NCBI RefSeq assembly: GCF_030848475.1
Contig: NZ_JAVDDS010000029.1
Span: forward strand, 1 to 50,629
DNA: 50,629 nucleotides
Direction of reading: 5' to 3'
Source of the DNA: Herbivorax alkaliphila
Lineage (GTDB): Bacteria; Bacillota; Clostridia; Acetivibrionales; Acetivibrionaceae
Shown here: one piece after another, positions 16,558 through 24,771 of the stretch
Layout: each line of letters begins with the position of its first letter
Numbering within the stretch: position 1 is the first letter of the stretch
Position numbers and translations under genes: made by a program
The notes under the pieces: generated by a model
The model's database searches: none
Seen by the model: only the letters and a program-made list of their open reading frames with translations
What the model was told of the DNA's origin: nothing

Positions 16558-18231
16558 ATGAAATTATTAAGTTTTGGGGTGGGGAAAAATGTTGTTGTAT
16601 CTACTGTACTAATTTCCCTCTTTTTGAGTATGTTCAGTGTTTTTTTTACAACAAGTGCAAGGGCACAAGATGAGGCACATATCAAAATAACTTTGTATGG
16701 TGAGGGTCAACCTATAGAATCTGTAGAAGTACTAGACTTTGTATTTTTAGGCTTAAAAAAAGTTACTGGTGATGAAGAAAAAAATCTTAATTCTAGCCCA
16801 GATGTAAAATGGACATCCAGTAATACTGATGTTGCTACTGTAAGAGACAGAATTCTAAGTCCATTATCAGGAGGCAAAACAGTAATAACTGCTGAATATG
16901 AAGGTTATACTGACAGTATTGAAATAGAAGTTTTAGAAAAAGAAAAACTCGAAACCAATTTAAAGATATCTATAAGTGACACAACAGTAGAATATGTAGA
17001 GGGATTAGAAAATTATAGAGCATTGAGCTTAATGAAAGTTACTACTTACGGAGAAAAGAGCAAAGAAGATAGCATTGCAGATATTCATAGTATAGAATGG
17101 ACATCCAGCAATACTGAAGTTGCTACCATGAGAGGCAGTATTATTGTTCCAGTATCAGAAGGCAAAACAGTTATAACTGCTGAATATGAAGGTTATACTG
17201 ATAGTGTTGAAGTAGAGATAGTAAAAGCAGAATTGACTGAATTGACTTTTTTTAATGTAGAGGAAATGGAAGAAATAGATTTAACTTTATTTTTTAATAA
17301 AATCAGCCCCTATGGCTTAGGATCTAAGGTAAAAAGCGAAAGAGGATATGAATATTCATTATATACTGAAATACTTACTGACATTGAAGAACCTGTTTGG
17401 GAAGTAGATGATCCTGATATAGTTGATATTCAAGATGGCATACATGTGAAAAACATTTTTGCAAAAGCACCTGGTTCAACTACTATAACCTTAAAATACA
17501 AAGGCTTGGAAGAATCCATTAATGTTAATGTTACAAATCCAAAGGTAAAAGATATTAGTTTATCAAGAGAAAGAGTTGCAGTGCCTGTACCTAGAGCTTT
17601 TTCTCTAGATTTATATGCAACATTAGAAGACGGTTCAACAAAAAATATCTCAAGGATTGCAGAATGGTCATCAAGCGATATGTCAATTGCTACTGTAGTA
17701 ACAGGTCTTCCTTATGCTGGTGAGACATCAATAAGGGAAAATGAAAAAGCTGTTATAACAGCTGAATATGAAGATTTTGTTGGTACTGTGGATGTGTTTG
17801 GTGTAACAGGTACGACAATTGAAATAACTGTAGATGCCCCTGTTATGGCAATAGAAGAATATTTGGCTGACAGTAAAGATGAAAAAGAAATAGATCCTGG
17901 AAGAGGTACTAAGCCTATAATCAGAAATGACAGAATGTTATTGCCTATTAGAACCGTAGTTGAAGAATTTGGAGGAGAAATAACATGGGATGATTCCACA
18001 AGGGAAGTTTCTATAACCATGTTTGATAAGAATATCGTTTTGACTATAGATAAATATGTGGCAGTAGTAAATGGAACAGTTGAAGAAATGGATGTGGAAC
18101 CAATAATACATAATGATCGTACAATGCTGCCATTAAGATTTATTTCTGAAAACTTAGGTTTAAAGGTAGATTGGGAGCACGAAACTAGAACTGCTTCTAT
18201 AACTGATTATGATTGGGAAGATCAAATTTAA
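16558..18231 (+). CDS. Secreted protein with Big_2-like repeats and copper-amine-oxidase-N domain
   Basis: A 557-residue exported protein. ATG 16558 follows GGAGG. A signal peptide covers about residues 1-36 with probable cleavage after TTSARA. Four bacterial Ig-like (Big_2) units follow; the first two are close copies built on WTSSNT..VAT and KTVITAEYEGYTDS. The last 110 residues match the copper amine oxidase N-terminal-like domain (PF07833): NDRMLLPIRTVVEEFGGEI, then NDRTMLPLRFISENLGLKVDW. That domain is common in clostridial surface proteins and does not imply an oxidase. It lies on the opposite strand between the two ATPase/nuclease copies; a surface or matrix role is inferred. Confidence 0.88.
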   Translation: MKLLSFGVGKNVVVSTVLISLFLSMFSVFFTTSARAQDEAHIKITLYGEGQPIESVEVLDFVFLGLKKVTGDEEKNLNSSPDVKWTSSNTDVATVRDRILSPLSGGKTVITAEYEGYTDSIEIEVLEKEKLETNLKISISDTTVEYVEGLENYRALSLMKVTTYGEKSKEDSIADIHSIEWTSSNTEVATMRGSIIVPVSEGKTVITAEYEGYTDSVEVEIVKAELTELTFFNVEEMEEIDLTLFFNKISPYGLGSKVKSERGYEYSLYTEILTDIEEPVWEVDDPDIVDIQDGIHVKNIFAKAPGSTTITLKYKGLEESINVNVTNPKVKDISLSRERVAVPVPRAFSLDLYATLEDGSTKNISRIAEWSSSDMSIATVVTGLPYAGETSIRENEKAVITAEYEDFVGTVDVFGVTGTTIEITVDAPVMAIEEYLADSKDEKEIDPGRGTKPIIRNDRMLLPIRTVVEEFGGEITWDDSTREVSITMFDKNIVLTIDKYVAVVNGTVEEMDVEPIIHNDRTMLPLRFISENLGLKVDWEHETRTASITDYDWEDQI

Positions 18232-18274
18232 TGAACTCCTTTAGTAAAGCTAAACATCATGGCTTCATGTGGAG
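18232..18274 (+). repeat. Dispersed repeat, copy A
   Basis: A 43-base sequence beginning directly after the stop of the Ig-like gene: TGAACTCCTTTAG, AAGCTAAA, ATC, GGCTTCA, GTGGAG in order. It matches a minus-strand copy at 29580-29623 with few differences, and part of a palindrome at 48339-48360. No gene lies in the spacer 18232-18387. Confidence 0.6.
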
Positions 18275-18333
18275 ATTTTAATCTACATTATAAAAAATGG
18301 AGTATTGCAATAAGATTAAATAATTTAGAAACT

Positions 18334-18376
18334 AAAACAGCCTGAATCCTTTTATAAAAAAGATTCAGGCTGTTTT
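18334..18376. terminator. Bidirectional terminator
   Basis: AAAACAGCCTGAATC (18334-18348) pairs perfectly with GATTCAGGCTGTTTT (18362-18376) around a 13-base loop. It separates the convergent Ig-like gene and ATPase/nuclease copy 2. Confidence 0.88.
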
Positions 18377-18387
18377 ATACTTAACAA

Positions 18388-20067
18388 TTAAACTGATTCA
18401 ACTTTTACTTCTTTGCCTTTAAAGGCAATACCTATTTTGACAATATCATTAATTCCAAGACCCCTTAATTCCTCGTCATACTTTTTATCTTCTATCTGGT
18501 TTAAAGCAGCTTCTAAAGCTTTATCTATTGTTTCACCTCTTAAATCACTTGCCTTTTTAAACTCAATTATTATACCTTTTTTACTTTTATCCTTTGGTAT
18601 AATCATTACATCATATCTTCCATAGCCTGATTCTCTATTTGACTTTATATCATATTCCTTGTCTATATATACAAGCATTCCAAGTACAAATGCATGATAA
18701 AAACTTTCTGCTCTATCTTCCCCCACATCATTATAGCTTAAAACATTCCTGACTGTTCGTGCAAAAATCTCATAAAATGTATAAATATCTCCTGAAAGCA
18801 AAGCTTTTAGCATTTCATTTACACTTCCACCTTTTATCGTCTCATCAAACCAATTTTCTAAAATATTTCTAAAAAAGTAGTATACCTCTTTATTTGGTGC
18901 TTTGAGGTCACAGTAAACACCTTCTTCTTTTAAATATAGCTTAACAGGTTTTAAATAACCACTCATAAGCATAAAAGACCATATACTTTTATCAGACTTT
19001 TTTATTTCGCTGTAAACTATATTTTCATCTATTTTTACATCATCAACAGTTCCACCTTCAATTATATTTTGAATGTTAAACTGTATATTCCTATCTCCCG
19101 TTGTTGCAAGCTCTTTTATAATTGCATTTCCACTGGTATTTATCCAGTAAGGCTTAAGTGTACCCTTATGTATATACATAACAATTGACCAAGGATTGTA
19201 AATAACTCTTTGATTTTTTTCCCCAAATAAATATCCATTATACCAGTCCTTAACCTTATCCCCTTCTTCTATTCCATAATACTTTAAAAGTTCCTCTACT
19301 TCACTTTGAGTAAATCCAAAATATTCACTATAATTGTCACTTAATATAGTGCACACATTTAAATTGTTCATGTCACTGAATATACTTTCCTTTGCCACTC
19401 TAAAAATGCCAGTCAATACCCCTTTGTATAAATTTGGATTGTTTTTAAAACCTGCACTCATAAAGGCTTTCATAAATTCTATTGATTCTTGCCAGTGTCC
19501 ATGTATATACGCTTCATTTAAAATTGTGTCATACTCATCTAAAAGCACATAAGGCTTTTGCTTATGGTGCTTATAAAGCATCTTTGACAACAATTCTAAA
19601 CTATTAGTATAGTCTTCTACACTACCCTCAGCAAAACATATTTTCTTAAATTCTTTTTTTTCGCTTTCAGTTATTTCTTTTGATTTTTCTAAATATAAAT
19701 GCCTATTAAACTCTCCTTGTATTGCTTTTTTAATCAAACCTAAATTTATATCCCAACTACTTGTTTTTACATTTTTAAACGTCAACGTTATAACAGGATA
19801 TTTCCCCTGCTCTTTTGTGTACTCTTCACCTTGTGACCATATCTTATATTTTTTAAACATATAGCTGTTGTCTTTTTCACTTTTTTCAAAGTAGTAATTT
19901 AATAAAGACATGTTAAGTGTCTTTCCAAACCTTCTTGGGCGTGCAATTAAAATAATTTTAGAACTGTCATCAATTATTTCTTTTATAAATAGTGTCTTAT
20001 CTACAAAATATAAATCTTCTTCAATTATATCTGCAAAATTATCCACACCTACAGGTTGCCTTTTCAT
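18388..20067 (-). CDS. PF09820-type ATPase with C-terminal PD-(D/E)XK nuclease (copy 2)
   Basis: Paralogue of the gene at 14703-16382, with the same length. It carries the same P-loop variant (ARPRRFGKT), Walker B (LLDEYDTIL) and nuclease core (GRYDVMI, IIEFKK). The copies differ mainly in the region just after the ATPase motif (about residues 75-160), while the C-terminal half is almost unchanged, a mosaic that suggests recent duplication or gene conversion. Start ATG 20067 is chosen by the same AAGGGTG spacing. It has its own conserved promoter. Its target and biological role are unknown. Confidence 0.9.
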   Translation of the reverse strand: MKRQPVGVDNFADIIEEDLYFVDKTLFIKEIIDDSSKIILIARPRRFGKTLNMSLLNYYFEKSEKDNSYMFKKYKIWSQGEEYTKEQGKYPVITLTFKNVKTSSWDINLGLIKKAIQGEFNRHLYLEKSKEITESEKKEFKKICFAEGSVEDYTNSLELLSKMLYKHHKQKPYVLLDEYDTILNEAYIHGHWQESIEFMKAFMSAGFKNNPNLYKGVLTGIFRVAKESIFSDMNNLNVCTILSDNYSEYFGFTQSEVEELLKYYGIEEGDKVKDWYNGYLFGEKNQRVIYNPWSIVMYIHKGTLKPYWINTSGNAIIKELATTGDRNIQFNIQNIIEGGTVDDVKIDENIVYSEIKKSDKSIWSFMLMSGYLKPVKLYLKEEGVYCDLKAPNKEVYYFFRNILENWFDETIKGGSVNEMLKALLSGDIYTFYEIFARTVRNVLSYNDVGEDRAESFYHAFVLGMLVYIDKEYDIKSNRESGYGRYDVMIIPKDKSKKGIIIEFKKASDLRGETIDKALEAALNQIEDKKYDEELRGLGINDIVKIGIAFKGKEVKVESV

Positions 20068-20101
20068 ACTCATCACCCTTTAGTTTATTATTTATATGTT
20101 T

Positions 20102-20131
20102 ATTATAACCTTATACCAGTATAAGTTGCAA
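20102..20131 (-). promoter_or_regulatory. Promoter of ATPase/nuclease copy 2
   Basis: TTGCAA (20126-20131) and TATAAT (20102-20107) on the minus strand, 18-base spacer; the same design as in copy 1 at 16417-16446. Confidence 0.6.
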
Positions 20132-20158
20132 TTTAAAAGCTCATTTTATATAAGCAAA

Positions 20159-20186
20159 AGACTGTCAAATATTAATCTGACAGTCT
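20159..20186 (-). terminator. Terminator after the beta-propeller lipoprotein gene
   Basis: AGACTGTCA (20159-20167) pairs with TGACAGTCT (20178-20186); on the minus strand the hairpin runs into TCTTTTGCTT. It lies 80 bases past the stop of the lipoprotein gene. Confidence 0.65.
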
Positions 20187-20266
20187 AATCTTATTTGAGG
20201 GTTTATTGTCTTAAACTTAAAAATCTAAAATATTTAATACTTTATTTTTTTACCATTAAGTATATT

Positions 20267-21448
20267 TTACAAGTCATCTACTTTTTGCTTATTAGATCCA
20301 TCCCTCTTCATTCTATGTAGATGCATTATAGCACTAGCTCCAAATGCTTTTAATTCTTGTATCTCCTCTAGGTCACGATCTAATACATACAAGTAAATCC
20401 AATCGTCTATTATATTTAATCTATTTGATAAACTGTCATCAATCTTTGTGATATCACTACCATCCATACGCATTTTGTGTAGTTGACCAAAATTACCTAT
20501 TTTCCCCTCAGTTTTTGCTGTTGGAAAGAGAACAGTCTTACAAAAATAAATCCAATCATCTACTATATTTAAAGTTGTAACTGGTTTGTCAAAAATTTGT
20601 GTTTTGTTCTCCCCATCAATATCCATCCTATGTATCCCTGATTCATCACCGTACTTTATGTAATAAATCTTATCATCTACTACATTTATTGCACGTGATA
20701 GATCATTATTTAATTTTGTTCTATCACTTCCATTTGTTCTTATTTTATAAATATTCAAATTGTCATTTTTATTTGAATAATATATCCAATCTTCTACTGC
20801 ATTTAAATATCTCGCCCTATCATCAGTCAATATCTCTTCATTACTTCCATCTATTTTCATTTTACCAATTCCATTACTAGAATAACTATAAATCCATTCT
20901 CCTACTATATTCATAGTCCCCCCCCATGTATCGCCTACCCTTTCAAATTCACTTCCATCAAGTCTTATTCTATAAATTCTATCATCATTAAAATAAATCC
21001 AATCTTCTATTATATTTATATTTATATTTCGAATATCTGGACTTAGGCTTAAATCTTCTTCCCATAATGTTGTTTTGCTACCATCAGATTTTAGTTTTTG
21101 TATACCTATACCAGTTTCAGTACCGTAAGCATGAACTATCAAATCTCCTCTTGATGAAACCAATCCACCATTTACTATATTACCAACACTGTTACCTCTC
21201 TCATCAGAATCTATTATAGATATTTCTGTTTCTTCCTCATCTTTCTCTTCATTAGTCGATTCTTCCTGTTCTTCATCAGATTCTTGAGCTTTAGAATTAT
21301 CAACAGATGGTTTCACTTCTTTACCATCTTCACTATCTAACTCTATATTTCCACATCCCTGACTTAACAGCAAACCTGCTATTAATACACTCATCATCAT
21401 TATCTTTAGTAAAACGTTTCTTGCAATGATTTTCTTTTTGATAAGCAT
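20267..21448 (-). CDS. Lipoprotein with DUF5050-like beta-propeller repeats
   Basis: A 393-residue exported protein. The N-terminus is basic then hydrophobic and ends in LLLSQGC, a plausible lipobox with Cys32. A Glu/Asp-rich linker covers about 35-80. The rest consists of repeats of about 40 residues built on NIVDDWIYF...IYRIRLDGS, typical of DUF5050/low-density-lipoprotein-receptor-like propellers used by clostridia as surface modules. ATG 21448 follows GGAGGG. It is downstream of the protease/amidase gene on the same strand but separated by a strong terminator. Specific function unknown; ligand binding at the cell surface is likely. Confidence 0.82.
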   Translation of the reverse strand: MLIKKKIIARNVLLKIMMMSVLIAGLLLSQGCGNIELDSEDGKEVKPSVDNSKAQESDEEQEESTNEEKDEEETEISIIDSDERGNSVGNIVNGGLVSSRGDLIVHAYGTETGIGIQKLKSDGSKTTLWEEDLSLSPDIRNININIIEDWIYFNDDRIYRIRLDGSEFERVGDTWGGTMNIVGEWIYSYSSNGIGKMKIDGSNEEILTDDRARYLNAVEDWIYYSNKNDNLNIYKIRTNGSDRTKLNNDLSRAINVVDDKIYYIKYGDESGIHRMDIDGENKTQIFDKPVTTLNIVDDWIYFCKTVLFPTAKTEGKIGNFGQLHKMRMDGSDITKIDDSLSNRLNIIDDWIYLYVLDRDLEEIQELKAFGASAIMHLHRMKRDGSNKQKVDDL

Positions 21449-21480
21449 TTATAAACCCTCCTGTTTTTAGATTAAAAACT

Positions 21481-21509
21481 TCTCAGGGATGAAATAATCA
21501 TCCCTGAGA
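21481..21509. terminator. Terminator after the protease/amidase gene
   Basis: TCTCAGGGATGA (21481-21492) pairs perfectly with TCATCCCTGAGA (21498-21509) around 5 bases. On the minus strand it is followed by AGTTTTTAA. Confidence 0.82.
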
Positions 21510-21595
21510 TAATATCTTTTTATTTTGCCTTTTATAGCTTAGAACAAATTTTATTCAGCTTTTGAATCTGTTCTTTTTACTATAACCACTAAGCT

Positions 21596-24500
21596 TTAGA
21601 ATTTTTCTCTTAATTCATCCCTTAGTTCTTCCATAGGAAAATATTGTCCTGGGCAATTGTTAGGAACAAATTCACCATGCCCTTTTACGTTATTAACATC
21701 TGTTATATTAAATTTCAACATGGCTTCATACACTCTTTCAACTAATGTGTCAAATTGTTCTCCCGGAAGTGGTTTATTATTTTTATGATAATCGCCTTCT
21801 ACACATATTCCATATGATATTTTGTTGTTGGTTTGGTTTCCCGCATGTGCACCTCTGTAATCACCACGTCCAATAAATACACGTCCATTATTTTCAATAT
21901 ACTCATTATAACCAATTCCCAACCATTGGGCTCCAGAAGGTGGTGGCTCAACTGTGTAATAGTGATATGTATGACACTGATTTACAGTGTAGGACTCAGC
22001 AAGTGCGTGGTGTATTGAAATATATTTTACTTCACTAAAGTCTAATGGTGGCAAGCCTCTTCTTGATTCACCATGAGCTTGATCTGGTCTAAACATAAAC
22101 TTTGGATCTAGCACTTCACCATAATAGCAGTCTTTACTTTTGTTAAAATTAACAACTACTGCCATTATGTCAAACATATTAACTGCACCATTGTTATACA
22201 CATCTGCTTCTGGTTTGTATCCTTCTTCTCCTTTTTGTCTATTAAATGCTGGAACAAGAATCATAATGTCATTCATATTTATACCACCATCTGATGTAAT
22301 ATCACCTGCTAGTATTTCAATTGGATAATCTTCAATTCCTATTATAGTATGGTTGGCTTTAAGAAACTCTTCGTCTTCTTCTCCTGTGGGTTCCTGTTCA
22401 GTTACAACATTTTTAATAGTTCTATCTAAGTATCCATCTTTTGAAATAGTTATGTCAAGATTTCCTTGTGGAACATTATTTATTTCAAAATAACCACGTC
22501 TATTAGTTGTAGTACTAAGTCTTGTACCTCCTACAGACACTTCGAATCCATTGCTATCCAACTCAGGTCTGCAGGGTTTCACGTATCCCGAAATAGTGTG
22601 GTCATTGTTATTTGATAAAATCATTAGTGGCGAACTAAATGCACTTACTGTTGCTGCTGTTTCTGCTGTCTCAGGTACGTACTCAGGTAAATGACTATTT
22701 ATAGTATTTTCTTCTGTGCTAATCATTTCATGTTCAGTAATTTCATTTTCATGCAATTCAAATATACTTGCCCCTATTACTGATGATTCATCTGAATGTT
22801 CAATGCCTATTATTGTTTTATTTTCTCTTAGTACTTCAAACTTTATTTTACCTAATATATTTCCACTTTCAACTATATTAGCACTTCTATAGTCGTCTAA
22901 TGACATATATGTAGCACCAAAAGTCAAATATCCTTCATAACTGTCATTGTGTAAAATACCAATTGGATTATAATTCTCATTTGTTAAAACATCTCTATCC
23001 CATATCATCTCACCTTCAGTATTTTCTCCTGATGACGGAAACTCAGATATCATTTCCAAAAGATACCTTTGCAACAATACATAATCAGTTGAATCAACTA
23101 CACCATCCCCATTAATATCAGCTACATAATAAAAATCTTCTTTCTCATCGTCAGAAACATCAAAATTATTCATTATATACCTATCTAATATTACTGCATC
23201 AGTTGAATCCACTACTCCATCTCCATTGACATCTCCTTTTAGTCTATTGCTTTCTACAGAAATTGATGATTTTGTTCTTCCACATTCATAAGGAGTTAAG
23301 TCTTCTTTAACAGGTCTCACTACATTCGAATCATATGAAAGCTTTATTTCATACCCAGAAAATGATGCTATGTTTTCAATTTCAGCTTCTACAGTTATTA
23401 TATCGCCAACTGAAGCTGTTGTTTTATCAAAATTTATTGAAATTTCTGGTCTTGTACTTAAAGCCGCTACTCCAAATTCTTCAACAGGTTCTTCATTGAA
23501 AATAGGAGGTTCATTTAATAGAGTAGCAGTAGCATTTAGCCATCCTGATGAAGACACTTTACCTTTTAAGTTTTGTGATTTAGTTACATTTTTAAGTATC
23601 CTATCCTTAATCTCTTGTAAAGTTAAATTATCATCATGACTCTTTAATAGTGCTGCTACAGATGTAATATGAGGAACTGCAATTGATGAACCACTCATAT
23701 ATGCATATCTTTCATCAGTTGCAGTACTTATAATGGAAACCCCTGGTGCTACAATATCAACATTCTCTCCATAGCTTGAGAATTCTGAAAGTTCACCATT
23801 GTTATCTATTGCTGCAACAGATATAATATTGTCAAGTTCATGGGCTGCTGGATATATTGGAGCTCTTTTTGTACTTTTCCCTTGATTACCTGCTGGAAAA
23901 ACAAAAAGTCCCTCTGTATTTGAGATTACATCTTTTAATGCCTGATTATAATGAGCTGTTCCCCAGCTACAATTAAATATTGATGCCCCCTTACTGGATG
24001 CATATTCAATAGCTTTAATTGCATCAGATGTTTTCCCTCTTGTTCCTTCCATAACCTTAATCGGTAAAATCGTCACATTTGGAGCTATTCCTGTTATACC
24101 ATTTTCATTGTGAGATGCTGCAATTATGCCACTTATATGTGTACCATGCAAATCACCAACAGAACAATTATAAACATCATTTGTATTGTCTACAAAATTC
24201 CATCCATTTACATCATCAATTAAACCATTTCCATCAGTGTCTTCTCCATCTATACTTTCTTTGCCATCTATACTTTCTTTGCCATTAACAAATATGCTGT
24301 CTGAAAGTTCAGGATGATTTATATCAACACCAGTGTCTATTACTGCAACTACAACATCTTCCGAGCCTTTTGTAATATCCCAAGATTCTAGCACATTCAT
24401 ATCTATGTCTTCTATTCCTTCTTGCTCTAGAACAGTCTGACCATCATTTTCAATTGCCCATTGCTGCTCATAGTGTTCCATATGTGAAAACTCGTACGCA

Positions 24501-24676
24501 CCTATAAGATAATCATGTTGTGCATATGAAACATTCGGGTGATTATTAAGATGGTTTAATAAAGACTTTATTGAAACCTCTTCACCAACTTCAATAGTCT
24601 CCATATTTAGTGAATCACTGATTCTATCAGTTTTGAAATTTACGATATCCATTTCAGAAACAACTTGATTTATCAC
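21596..24676 (-). CDS. Subtilisin-like protease / split cohesin / dockerin / amidase fusion, 5' end missing
   Basis: A 1026-residue multidomain protein. Residues 1-60 are the end of an I9-type propeptide. The S8 subtilase domain (about 95-380) has catalytic Asp114 (AVIDTG), His177 (DLHGTH) and Ser331 (GSSIAVPH), with oxyanion Asn264. A cohesin-like half (about 408-475) is followed by a type I dockerin pair (GDVNGDGVVDSTD at 481, INGDGVVDSTD at 521), then the second cohesin-like half (about 556-640), a carboxypeptidase regulatory-like fold (695-758), a second dockerin-like pair (791-845) and a PGRP/amidase_2 domain (870-1026) with zinc ligands His889, His1000 and Cys1008. The only start is GTG 24676, without a ribosome site or signal peptide. 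The frame stays open 41 codons further upstream into the helicase gene with no start codon, so the gene is probably 5'-truncated and may be silent. Confidence 0.85.
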   Translation of the reverse strand: MINQVVSEMDIVNFKTDRISDSLNMETIEVGEEVSIKSLLNHLNNHPNVSYAQHDYLIGAYEFSHMEHYEQQWAIENDGQTVLEQEGIEDIDMNVLESWDITKGSEDVVVAVIDTGVDINHPELSDSIFVNGKESIDGKESIDGEDTDGNGLIDDVNGWNFVDNTNDVYNCSVGDLHGTHISGIIAASHNENGITGIAPNVTILPIKVMEGTRGKTSDAIKAIEYASSKGASIFNCSWGTAHYNQALKDVISNTEGLFVFPAGNQGKSTKRAPIYPAAHELDNIISVAAIDNNGELSEFSSYGENVDIVAPGVSIISTATDERYAYMSGSSIAVPHITSVAALLKSHDDNLTLQEIKDRILKNVTKSQNLKGKVSSSGWLNATATLLNEPPIFNEEPVEEFGVAALSTRPEISINFDKTTASVGDIITVEAEIENIASFSGYEIKLSYDSNVVRPVKEDLTPYECGRTKSSISVESNRLKGDVNGDGVVDSTDAVILDRYIMNNFDVSDDEKEDFYYVADINGDGVVDSTDYVLLQRYLLEMISEFPSSGENTEGEMIWDRDVLTNENYNPIGILHNDSYEGYLTFGATYMSLDDYRSANIVESGNILGKIKFEVLRENKTIIGIEHSDESSVIGASIFELHENEITEHEMISTEENTINSHLPEYVPETAETAATVSAFSSPLMILSNNNDHTISGYVKPCRPELDSNGFEVSVGGTRLSTTTNRRGYFEINNVPQGNLDITISKDGYLDRTIKNVVTEQEPTGEEDEEFLKANHTIIGIEDYPIEILAGDITSDGGINMNDIMILVPAFNRQKGEEGYKPEADVYNNGAVNMFDIMAVVVNFNKSKDCYYGEVLDPKFMFRPDQAHGESRRGLPPLDFSEVKYISIHHALAESYTVNQCHTYHYYTVEPPPSGAQWLGIGYNEYIENNGRVFIGRGDYRGAHAGNQTNNKISYGICVEGDYHKNNKPLPGEQFDTLVERVYEAMLKFNITDVNNVKGHGEFVPNNCPGQYFPMEELRDELREKF
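24246..24281. repeat. 18-bp perfect tandem duplication in the subtilase gene
   Basis: Two exact 18-base units lie head to tail and encode the repeated peptide GKESID in a loop of the protease domain near residue 135. The frame is preserved. Confidence 0.85.
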
Positions 24677-24771
24677 TTGTTCAGACTTTTTAATATCTTC
24701 ATATACAACTATTATGCTTTTAAATTCCTCATTTTCTTCTATTTCATTTGAGTAGTAGTTGTAATCTTCAC

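Noticed and set aside
20599-20880. Plus-strand frame in the beta-propeller lipoprotein gene
   Set aside because: His/Leu/Tyr-rich shadow of the repeated IYRIR coding units on the other strand.
23370-24288. Plus-strand frames opposite the subtilase gene
   Set aside because: Shadows of a gene with clear catalytic motifs; no start signals.
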